A stretch of DNA of 61,184 nt, taken from the NCBI GenBank assembly GCA_022826825.1, contig JAJDUD010000032.1, forward strand, positions 1 to 61,184. The letters run 5' to 3'. Source of the DNA: Acidobacteriota bacterium (GTDB taxonomy: Bacteria > Acidobacteriota > Vicinamibacteria > Marinacidobacterales > Marinacidobacteraceae). Below, one piece after another: positions 25,652 through 32,710 of the stretch. The position numbers and the translations under genes are program-made. The notes under the pieces were generated by a model, which had not been told where the DNA came from, searched no databases, and saw only the letters and a list, made by a program, of their open reading frames with translations. Numbering within the stretch: the first letter of the stretch is position 1; each line of letters opens with the position of its first letter.

Positions 25652-27082
25652 ATGCCCCTCGCCGCGCCCGCCTTGGTACCGAAAACCCCATCCGCCGCCG
25701 GCAACCCGGTCGCGGTGGTCGTCGGGGACAGCGAGCCGGCCCGCCAGGCGGCCCGGTTCCTGAGCGAGGCATCGTGGCGGGTCGAGCGGGTGTCCACGGT
25801 CCTCGAGGAGTCGGCGGACCAACTCCTCCGGGACGCCTCGGCGGTGATCGTGGACGCGGCGGCAGTACCCGAAGCGCTGCAGGCGACGATCGAACACCTG
25901 CAAGGCGTGTGTCCCGAGGCGGCAACGATCCTGCTCCCCGCGGCGGATGCGCCCAGGCCGCAATTCGCCGGGCTCGGCTCCGGACGCCCCCGGCTGGTGC
26001 CGGTGCCGGTCCAGCGGGAGTCGCTGCTGACTTCTCTCGAAGCGGAGATCGGATATCGGGGACTTCTGCGTGAGAACCGCATTCTGCGGCACCAGCTCCG
26101 CGCGGCGACGCGCCTCGAGGACTGGGTCGGATGCTCGGATGAGGCCGCCGGAATCCGCAGCGCGATCGTCACGACCGCCTTTTCCGACGGCCCGGTCCTG
26201 ATCGTCGGCGAGCCGGGCAGCGGCCGGCGCCTGGCCGCCGAACTCATTCACCGCCTCGGGCGGCAGTCGTCGCTGCCGTTCCTCGCGCTCCAGGCGGCGA
26301 GCCTGGCAACCGAACTGGGCCCCATCCTCGCCAGACTGCGGCGTGGTGACCGGGGGTTCACCGCCGAGGCGCCGAGTGCCCGGCCGGGCAGTCTCTACCT
26401 GAGCGGCGCGGAACAACTGCGCCCGGGGGACCAGGCCACGCTCGAGGACGCCGTCCGGCGGCCGCCGCCGTTTCGGCTCATCCTTTCCGCCACTCCCGAC
26501 CTCCGCGGGAGGGTGCGGGCCGGCACATTCTCAAGCGCGCTCTTCCACCGGCTGGAGACTTCCACCATCCGTGTCCCGCCGCTACGGGAGCGCCGGGAAG
26601 ACATCCCGGCCCTCCTCCTGCACTTCCTGAAGCGGGCCGCCGAGACCTCGGGGGAGCCGCCGTTCGGGATCTCCGGAAAGGCGGTCGAACAGTGCGGCGG
26701 CTACGACTGGCCGGGAAACACGGCGGAACTCCGCATGTGGGTGGAACGCGCGGTGGCGACCGCCCGGGTGTCCCGTTTTTCCGGCGCCGTCCTGCCCGAG
26801 GCACTGTGCATCCCACCGGACGGCGGGCCCCCACACACCCCGAGCACCGGCGCCCGGCCCCTGAAGGAAGTGATCGCCGGGATCGAGAAGCGGCTGATCG
26901 AGCGGGCGCTCAAGCGAACGGGAGGAAACCAGAAGCGGGCTGCCCGTTTTCTCCAGATGAACCCCACGACGCTCCACGAAAAGATGAAGCGTCACGGACT
27001 CCTGCGCCGAGCGGGCGCGGATTCCGGGTCGCGGAAATCCGGCGAACGCCGGACCGGGACCGGCGTCGCGCAGGGCGGATAG
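25652..27082 (+). CDS. Sigma-54 activator-like protein with degenerate AAA+ domain and Fis-type HTH
   Basis: 476 residues from the ATG (MPLAAP). Residues about 15-130 look like a receiver-type or other alpha/beta N-terminal domain. The middle aligns with the NtrC AAA+ domain but has lost its catalytic motifs. The P-loop is GEPGSGRR (186-193) with Arg in place of Lys. The Walker B region reads GSLYLSGAE with no Asp-Glu pair, and no GAFTGA loop is visible (GDRGFTAEAP instead). The region FHRLETSTIRVPPLRERRED is retained. The C-terminus has a Fis-type helix-turn-helix (GGNQKRAARFLQMN...LHEKMKRHGL). A DNA-binding regulator that probably cannot hydrolyse ATP is inferred. Confidence 0.82.
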   Translation: MPLAAPALVPKTPSAAGNPVAVVVGDSEPARQAARFLSEASWRVERVSTVLEESADQLLRDASAVIVDAAAVPEALQATIEHLQGVCPEAATILLPAADAPRPQFAGLGSGRPRLVPVPVQRESLLTSLEAEIGYRGLLRENRILRHQLRAATRLEDWVGCSDEAAGIRSAIVTTAFSDGPVLIVGEPGSGRRLAAELIHRLGRQSSLPFLALQAASLATELGPILARLRRGDRGFTAEAPSARPGSLYLSGAEQLRPGDQATLEDAVRRPPPFRLILSATPDLRGRVRAGTFSSALFHRLETSTIRVPPLRERREDIPALLLHFLKRAAETSGEPPFGISGKAVEQCGGYDWPGNTAELRMWVERAVATARVSRFSGAVLPEALCIPPDGGPPHTPSTGARPLKEVIAGIEKRLIERALKRTGGNQKRAARFLQMNPTTLHEKMKRHGLLRRAGADSGSRKSGERRTGTGVAQGG

Positions 27083-27127
27083 CGGCACGCATTCCGCGGG
27101 CCTGAGGCCTGCGGCGCCGAGCGGAGG

Positions 27128-27198
27128 CCAGTTGCTGTGGAAATGCAGTCCGGCGGGTCGGCCGAGCGCCTCGATGGCGCCGCCGGCCTGGAACGCCG
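27128..27198. repeat. 71-bp interspersed repeat, copy B
   Basis: Counterpart of 12900-12970. It ends in GGAACGCCG but lacks the following intact class I palindrome, so it looks like the flank of a decayed element. Confidence 0.6.
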
Positions 27199-27229
27199 CG
27201 CGTGTCGGTCAGGAGACCCTCACCAAACG

Positions 27230-27273
27230 AAAAAAGCGCCCCGGACCTTGCATCGGCAAGATCCGGGACGCTC
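27230..27273 (-). terminator. Rho-independent terminator after pal
   Basis: On the minus strand a 16-bp stem (GCGTCCCGGATCTTGC with GCAAGGTCCGGGGCGC, one or two mismatches or G-T pairs) with a CGAT loop is followed by six T residues. It starts 15 bases after the pal stop codon. Confidence 0.88.
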
Positions 27274-27288
27274 TTTGGAGCGGGAGTG

Positions 27289-27855
27289 CTACTTCGCGGT
27301 GATCTTGAAGTGGGCGCGACGGTTCCGCTGCCAGCAGTCCTCGTCGCTCTCGGTGCACTGCGGGCGCTCCTTCCCGTAGCTGATCATTTCGAGCCGGCTG
27401 CCCGGGACCCCGAGCGAAACGAGGTAGTCGTAGGCGGCACGAGCCCGGCGCTCACCGAGCGCCTGGTTGTACTCCACGGTGCCGCGCTCGTCGCAGTGTC
27501 CTTCGATCTGGATCGTCGCGGAGACATAAGGCCGCTGCAGCCAGGCTGAGTTGGCCTGGAGCGCGCTCCGGGAGGCATCGGTCAGCTCGGACTCGTCGTA
27601 CGCGAAGTACACGTCCGAGAGGTTCTGCTGCAACTCCATCATGTCCGTGTCCAGATAGATGTCCCGCTCCGTCGGCGGCGGCGGTGGCGGCGGCGGCGGT
27701 GGCGGCGGTGGCGGCGGCGGTGGAGGAGGCGGTGGCGGCGGCTCCTCGGGTGGCGGCGGTGGCGGTGGCGGCGCCTGGGAGCACGCCGAGACAGCGAACC
27801 CGAGAGCAACCGTCGCGAGAGACAGCAACAGCAGAGTGGCGATGGCTTTTCTCAC
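27289..27855 (-). CDS. pal: Peptidoglycan-associated lipoprotein (OmpA family) with long polyproline linker
   Basis: 188 residues. A lipoprotein signal ends at Cys25 (AVSAC). A linker follows with 8 prolines, Glu-Glu, then 23 prolines in a row. The OmpA_C domain (about 75-188) has FAYDESEL, EGHCDERG, YNQALGERRARAAYDYL and NRRAHFKI, which bind peptidoglycan. It anchors the outer membrane to the wall. The GTG start has GGAGG 8 bases upstream. tolB and tolQRA are not adjacent, which is less usual. It ends at a strong terminator. Confidence 0.93.
   Translation of the reverse strand: MRKAIATLLLLSLATVALGFAVSACSQAPPPPPPPPEEPPPPPPPPPPPPPPPPPPPPPPPTERDIYLDTDMMELQQNLSDVYFAYDESELTDASRSALQANSAWLQRPYVSATIQIEGHCDERGTVEYNQALGERRARAAYDYLVSLGVPGSRLEMISYGKERPQCTESDEDCWQRNRRAHFKITAK
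27673..27771 (-). repeat. CCN microsatellite coding polyproline in pal
   Basis: Twenty-three consecutive proline codons (27673-27741), two Glu codons, then eight more proline codons (27748-27771). Codons are mostly CCG with interspersed CCA and CCT. Tracts of this kind are prone to slippage in steps of 3 bp. Confidence 0.9.
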
Positions 27856-27896
27856 AAGGAAACCTCCGGGGGCATCGAATGAAGAGCCAGTCAGAG

Positions 27897-27924
27897 GCTA
27901 TCGGATCGCTCTCACCGAAGTCAA
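27897..27924 (-). promoter_or_regulatory. Candidate pal promoter
   Basis: Minus strand TTGACT (27919-27924), a 16-bp spacer, GATAGC (27897-27902). The -35 is good and the -10 weak. Transcription would begin about 35 nt before the GTG. Confidence 0.4.
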
Positions 27925-27983
27925 CGACAGACCGGCGGTTTCCGGCGCGGTCGACGCGTCTTCCGGGTCTCGGAAAATCCGGC

Positions 27984-28736
27984 TCAGCCCCCGGTCTCCT
28001 CGAGGATCCGAAGCGCCGCCGTCCGGGGATCCGCGTGCTTCGTGATGGCCCGTCCGACGACGATGTAGTTCGCGCCCCGCCGCGCCGCTTCCCCGGGGGT
28101 CGCGACACGCCGCTGATCATGGTTCTGGGCCGCCCAGCGGGGCCGGACCCCCGGCACGAGCAGCACGAAATCGTCACCGAAAGCGTCCCGGAGCGCCTCG
28201 GCTTCGGCGGCGGAGGCGACCACGCCCCCCAAACCGGCGGTCCGGGCGAGCCGCGCGAGGCTCAGAACCTGGTCCCGAATGGACACCCCGGGGTAGACCT
28301 CGGCGGCACTCTCAAGGTCAAAGTGCGTCAGGACCGTTACCCCGAGCAGCAGCGGCGGAGCCGGAGCGGACGATGCGGCTCGGGCCGCCGCCTCCAGCAT
28401 CGGCCGTCCCCCGGAGGCATGGACATCGACAATGCTCGCCCCCGAAGATGCCGAGGCCCGCACCGCGCCAGCCACCGTGGCCGGAATGTCGTGGAACTTC
28501 AGGTCCAGGAAAACGCGCCCCACTGACGAAAACTCGGAGACCGCGCGCGGCCCCGCCGCCGTGAAGAGCTCCTTGCCCACCTTGTAGAACGAGGCCGCGC
28601 CGGCCAGCGTGTCCCGAAGCCGGAGCGCCTTGTCGAGGGACGGGGTATCGACCGCGACCACCAGCTCGCCGGCCCCGGGACCCGCCACCCAGTCGGGGTG
28701 CGGCGGCGGAGCCGGGCCCGGGCTGGCCGGGGGCAT
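27984..28736 (-). CDS. pyrF: Orotidine 5'-phosphate decarboxylase
   Basis: 250 residues. ELVVAVDTPSLDKALRL at the start of the barrel, the catalytic Asp-Lys-x-x-Asp in FLDLKFHDIPATV, then GVRPRW and the phosphate-binding YIVVGRAITK. The last step of UMP synthesis. The ATG (MPPASP) is preceded two codons earlier by a GTG that overlaps the pyrD stop; either could start translation. Last gene of the pyrK-pyrD-pyrF run. Confidence 0.95.
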   Translation of the reverse strand: MPPASPGPAPPPHPDWVAGPGAGELVVAVDTPSLDKALRLRDTLAGAASFYKVGKELFTAAGPRAVSEFSSVGRVFLDLKFHDIPATVAGAVRASASSGASIVDVHASGGRPMLEAAARAASSAPAPPLLLGVTVLTHFDLESAAEVYPGVSIRDQVLSLARLARTAGLGGVVASAAEAEALRDAFGDDFVLLVPGVRPRWAAQNHDQRRVATPGEAARRGANYIVVGRAITKHADPRTAALRILEETGG

Positions 28737-28738
28737 CG

Positions 28739-29683
28739 TCACCCGGTCGTCCCCGGCCGCATCGCCCCGGTCAGATGTCGCAGCGCGGCGACCTCGTGCC
28801 GGCGGCAGTACGCGGCGAGCCCGTCGAAGGTGCGCCGCCAGACCCCGGGATCCACGAAGTTCATGGTGCCGATCTGGACCGCCGCGGCCCCCACCAACAG
28901 GAACTCGAGGGCGTCCTCCGCGTTCGCGATGCCGCCCATTCCGATGACCGGAAGCCGGCTTCCCTGCGCGACCTCCCACACCATGCGCACCGCGATGGGA
29001 CGGATCGCCGGGCCCGACAGTCCGCCGACGACGTTCGCGAGGCGCGGGCGCCGCGTCTCCACGTCCACCGCCATCGCAGGGATCGTGTTGATGAGGGACA
29101 CCGCGTCGGCGCCCGCGTCTGCGACCCGCCGGGCCACGGCGGCCATGTCGCTCGCGCTGGGGCTGAGCTTCGGAATCACCGGAAGCCGCGTTCCCCGGCG
29201 CACCACTTCGGTGGCCCGCGCCGCCATGTCCGGATCGCAGCCGAACTCGATCCCACCCTCCGCGACGTTCGGGCAGGAGATGTTCACCTCGATGGCGGAC
29301 ACCCCTTCCGCCTGGTCGAGGATCTTCGACAGCTCGCCGTATTCCTCGAGCGAACTCCCGCAGATGTTCGCGATGACGATCTTTCCGAGCGCCCGGACGG
29401 CCGGGAGCTTCTCGGCGAGGAACCGCCGGATCCCGACCTCCTGGAGGCCGATGGCGTTCAGCATCCCGGACGGGGTCTCCCAGATCCGCGGCGGCGGGCA
29501 CCCCTCTCGCGGCTCGAGGTAGAGGCCCTTGACCGAGATCGCGCCGATGCAGTCGTAATCCGCCACCTGCCGGTACTCGTCGCCGTACCCGAAGGTGCCG
29601 CTCGCAGCGATCAGGGGGGTGGGCAGCCGCAGTCCGGCCACTTCCACTCCCATGTCCACGGTCGCGGATCCTGGCTCGGTCAT
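28739..29683 (-). CDS. pyrD: Dihydroorotate dehydrogenase B, catalytic subunit
   Basis: 314 residues, class 1B flavoprotein. TPLIAASGTFGYGDEY, VKGLYLEPREG, the catalytic cysteine in EVNISCPNV, KLSPSASDM, and the FMN phosphate site VIGMGGIANAEDALEF. It oxidises dihydroorotate to orotate and passes electrons to PyrK and then NAD+. The start codon shares one base with the pyrK stop (TGATG), consistent with a fixed subunit ratio. Confidence 0.96.
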   Translation of the reverse strand: MTEPGSATVDMGVEVAGLRLPTPLIAASGTFGYGDEYRQVADYDCIGAISVKGLYLEPREGCPPPRIWETPSGMLNAIGLQEVGIRRFLAEKLPAVRALGKIVIANICGSSLEEYGELSKILDQAEGVSAIEVNISCPNVAEGGIEFGCDPDMAARATEVVRRGTRLPVIPKLSPSASDMAAVARRVADAGADAVSLINTIPAMAVDVETRRPRLANVVGGLSGPAIRPIAVRMVWEVAQGSRLPVIGMGGIANAEDALEFLLVGAAAVQIGTMNFVDPGVWRRTFDGLAAYCRRHEVAALRHLTGAMRPGTTG

Positions 29684-30519
29684 CAGAGTGGATGGGGATC
29701 CCGATTCCAGGCGATCGTTTCGGCGTCAAAGACCGGCCCCTCGGTGCAACTCCGCAGGTATTCCGCCGGACCGCCGGACGGGGGCTGCGCCCAGACGACG
29801 CAGCCGAGGCAGCAGCCCATCCCGCACCCCATCCGGCGCTCGATCGAGACCTGGTGGGGAACGCCGGCGGCCGTTGCCAGCTCCGCCACGCGCAGCAACA
29901 TGCCCGTCGGACCGCAGGAGTAGAGAAAAGGCTGGCCCGCGTCCGCCAGCGCCGCCTCGAGCAAAGCGGTGACGAATCCGTGGTGGCCGGCGCTGCCGTC
30001 CTCGCTGGCCACCCGCACGTCCATTCCGAACCGCTCGAACGTCTCCCAGAGGTAGAGGTCCGGACGGCGCCTCCCGCCGAGCAGGACGATGCCCCGCCGC
30101 CCGCTTTCCGCGAGCCGCCGGCAGAAGAGCACGAACGGCGCGATCCCCACCCCACCGGCAACGATCACCGGCGTCAGGTCCGGGGGCGGCAGATCGAACG
30201 TCGTCCCCAGCGGACCCAGGCTCGACACCTCCCCGCCCACCGGCAGACGCATGAGAGCCCGGGTCCCCACCCCGACTTCCTTGACCAGCAGGGTGAAGGC
30301 GCCGTCGTCCAGCAGGTCGCAGTAGGAATACGGCCGCCGCAGCAGTCCGCCCCCGTCGACCCGGACCATGGTGAACTGGCCCGGCAGGACCCGAAGGGGC
30401 GCCTCGCTCTCGAAACGGAGCAACTGCGCGTCCGGCGAAAGCTGGTCCCGGGTGACGAGCGTCGCCGCCAGGTCCGCACGGGGGGGCGGCCGGTCGGCTG
30501 TTCCGCCGCTAAACGTCAC
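29683..30519 (-). CDS. pyrK: Dihydroorotate dehydrogenase B, electron-transfer subunit
   Basis: 278 residues. An FAD-binding ferredoxin-reductase barrel (about 20-115; RPYSYCDL, LGPLGTTFDL), an NAD-binding domain (IVAGGVGIAPFVLF) and a C-terminal 2Fe-2S cluster in RMGCGMGCCLGCVVW. It accepts electrons from PyrD. The GTG start lies inside the end of the upstream ATPase gene, an 11-base overlap. Confidence 0.95.
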   Translation of the reverse strand: MTFSGGTADRPPPRADLAATLVTRDQLSPDAQLLRFESEAPLRVLPGQFTMVRVDGGGLLRRPYSYCDLLDDGAFTLLVKEVGVGTRALMRLPVGGEVSSLGPLGTTFDLPPPDLTPVIVAGGVGIAPFVLFCRRLAESGRRGIVLLGGRRRPDLYLWETFERFGMDVRVASEDGSAGHHGFVTALLEAALADAGQPFLYSCGPTGMLLRVAELATAAGVPHQVSIERRMGCGMGCCLGCVVWAQPPSGGPAEYLRSCTEGPVFDAETIAWNRDPHPL

Positions 30520-32116
30520 GGGCGGTCACCCGATCGACTTCGGAGAGTGTGGTCACTCCGCGCGCCACGAGTTCGAGGGCGTTCCGGCGCAGCGGGACCA
30601 TCCCCTCCGATTCGGCCTGCGTGCGGATCGGGCCCACTCCCTTCCGCGCCAGGATGAGTTCCCGGATGGACGCGCTGAGCGGCAGCACCTCGGCCACCAC
30701 GGTCCGCCCCCGGTATCCCGCTCCGTCGCATTTCCGGCAGCCGCGCGGCTGAAAGACCCGATCGGAAGGCGACACGAGCGCCGAGAGAGCCTTCGTCTCC
30801 GCCGGACCGGGCGAGCCCGGTTCGCGGCACTCGCGGCAGAGCACCCGGACGAGGCGCTGGGCGACGATGCAGTTCAGGGCGGAAACGAAGTTGTGGGGGT
30901 CGGCTCCCATGTGCAGGAAGCGTCCGACCACGTCGAGCGCGTGGTTGGCATGAACCGTGGTGAGAACGAGGTGGCCGGTCAGGGCCGCCTGCACCGCGAT
31001 GGAGGCCGTTTCCGGGTCCCGGACCTCACCCACCATGATGGTGTCCGGGTCGTGCCGCAGGATGGATCGGAGACCGCGGGCGAACGTCAGGCCCTTCTTC
31101 TCGTTCACCGGGACCTGGGTGACTCCGGCGATCTCGTACTCGACGGGGTCCTCCACGGTCACGATCTTCTCCTCCGGGGTCGCGATCTCGGAAAGGGCCG
31201 CGTAGAGGGTCGTCGTCTTCCCGCTGCCGGTGGGGCCGGTGGCGAGCAGCATCCCGAAGGGCCGGCGCGCGTGCTCGCGGAGCAGCGCCAGTTCCCGGCC
31301 CGAGAATCCGAGCGCCTCGAGAGACAGCGCCTCGAAACGCGTTCCCAGGCTGCGCTTGTCGAGCACCCGGATCACCACGTCCTCGCCGTGCACGCTGGGC
31401 ATGACGGAGACCCGGAAATCCACGGTCCGCGGGGTGCGCTCGCCCCCGCCCGGGAGCACCGCGCGAAACCGCCCGTCCTGGGGGACGCGCCGCTCCGCGA
31501 CGTCAAGCTCCGCCATCACCTTGAGCCGCGCCACGATGGTCTGGTGGTGAGCGCGATCCACCGGCTCCATCGCCGGATAGAGAACGCCGTCCACCCGGTA
31601 CTTCAGCACGACTTCCCCGGATTTGGTCTCGATATGGATGTCGGTGGCGCGCCGCTCGATGGCATTCAGGAGCAGTGAATCCACGAGCCGCACGACGGGA
31701 CTCCCGGCTTGACCGTCTTCGAGCGTGTCGAGCGAGATGACGGGCGGACCGGAGTCACCGTCGCCGCGCCCGAGTCTCTCGATTCGAAGGTCCTCGGACG
31801 CGCGGTCCAGCAGGAAGCTGGAGTCGGTATTCCGCTCGATGATCGCGTCGATCTGCCCCGGATCGCCCACGTGGACGACCACGGGGCGCCGGAGGAGCAA
31901 CTCCAGCCGGTCCACCTCGGACTCGACGACCGGAGGCGCCACGACGATGGAAAGGCGTTCGCCGTCCTCTACCAGCGGAACGAAGCGGTGCCGCCGGACG
32001 AGTTCCATGGGAACGCTGCGCCAGAGTGCGGGATCGTCGCGATACCCCGAGAGGTCCGCCGCGGGGTAAAGCGCAGACGGCGCCTCCGATGCGCGCGCCG
32101 CCCGGCCCTTGGTCAA
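30509..32116 (-). CDS. gspE: GspE/PilB-type secretion or pilus assembly ATPase
   Basis: 535 residues. An N-terminal T2SSE_N-like domain (about 15-125), then the hexameric ATPase: Walker A GPTGSGKTT (about 290), Asp box TVEDPVEYE, Walker B DPDTIMVGEVRD, His box LVLTTVHANHA, and a four-cysteine zinc site (CRECREPG and CRKCDGAGYRGR). It powers a type II secretion system or type IV pilus. The start is TTG with AGGA about 10 bases upstream. No other gsp or pil genes are nearby, so the machine it serves is unknown; it overlaps pyrK instead. Confidence 0.9.
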   Translation of the reverse strand: MTKGRAARASEAPSALYPAADLSGYRDDPALWRSVPMELVRRHRFVPLVEDGERLSIVVAPPVVESEVDRLELLLRRPVVVHVGDPGQIDAIIERNTDSSFLLDRASEDLRIERLGRGDGDSGPPVISLDTLEDGQAGSPVVRLVDSLLLNAIERRATDIHIETKSGEVVLKYRVDGVLYPAMEPVDRAHHQTIVARLKVMAELDVAERRVPQDGRFRAVLPGGGERTPRTVDFRVSVMPSVHGEDVVIRVLDKRSLGTRFEALSLEALGFSGRELALLREHARRPFGMLLATGPTGSGKTTTLYAALSEIATPEEKIVTVEDPVEYEIAGVTQVPVNEKKGLTFARGLRSILRHDPDTIMVGEVRDPETASIAVQAALTGHLVLTTVHANHALDVVGRFLHMGADPHNFVSALNCIVAQRLVRVLCRECREPGSPGPAETKALSALVSPSDRVFQPRGCRKCDGAGYRGRTVVAEVLPLSASIRELILARKGVGPIRTQAESEGMVPLRRNALELVARGVTTLSEVDRVTARDV

Positions 32117-32212
32117 CGGATCAATGTCCTCGGTTCAGAGTTCCATCGTCTTCGATGGACTGATAACGGATAACCGCTTGGAGGTGATCCGCGCAACCGG
32201 GAGATTACGAAA

Positions 32213-32262
32213 CCGCGGCGAGAAATCGCCGCGGTCGTCACGCCGGCGGGCCTTCCCGCCGG
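32213..32262. terminator. Two tandem strong hairpins downstream of the HU gene
   Basis: CCGCGGCGA-GAAA-TCGCCGCGG (32213-32234) and CCGGCGGG-CCTT-CCCGCCGG (32243-32262), both perfect stems. They follow the HU stop on the minus strand and precede gspE. The distal one is followed by GGTTTCGTAAT, a weak T-rich tail. A terminator or mRNA-stabilising role is inferred. Confidence 0.5.
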
Positions 32263-32278
32263 AAGGCGGCGAGGAAGC

Positions 32279-32554
32279 CTAGTCGCAGCAGTCGGCTTGG
32301 AAGGGGCGGGAGACCTTGCAGCGGACCACGTTCCGGGCCGGGATCTCGATGGCTTCCCCCGTCCGGACGTTCCGGCCCATCCTCGCTTCCCGGTGGGCAA
32401 CCGAAAACTTGGCGATTCCCGGAAGCACGAAACCGTTGCCGGCCCGCAGTTCCTCAATCGCCAGATCACGCAGTCCGTCGAGAACCGCACCGGCCTCGCG
32501 ACGACTGATTCCGGCAAACTCTGACAGGGTCGTTACGAGTTCCACCTTGGTCAT
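32279..32554 (-). CDS. HU family DNA-binding protein (second copy)
   Basis: 91 residues. MTKVELVTTLSEFAGISRRE at the start, then GFVLPGIAKFSVAHREARMG and the arm GRNVRTGEAIEIPARNVVR. Diverged from typical HU: FVLPGIAKF in place of GFGSF, and a C-terminal FQADCCD with two cysteines. A longer frame starts 32 codons upstream but has no support. It probably packages DNA like other HU proteins. It is transcribed alone, with paired hairpins after the stop. Confidence 0.88.
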   Translation of the reverse strand: MTKVELVTTLSEFAGISRREAGAVLDGLRDLAIEELRAGNGFVLPGIAKFSVAHREARMGRNVRTGEAIEIPARNVVRCKVSRPFQADCCD

Positions 32555-32710
32555 TCTCGATCTGGTTCCTTTCTTCGCCCAAGCGGGGTTGGTGCCCTCG
32601 ACCACCCGAAAACGAGTGGCGCGAGCGCGCGACGCGCCGCAGCGTATCACACGCCAGCGCGAACATTGTCCGACTAATTGAGTCTCTTTTGCGCCTTTTC
32701 CGAGCTTCCG

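Noticed and set aside
27659..28045. Plus-strand frame with a polyglycine run
   Set aside because: It is the reverse reading of the pal polyproline codons and has no other protein-like features.
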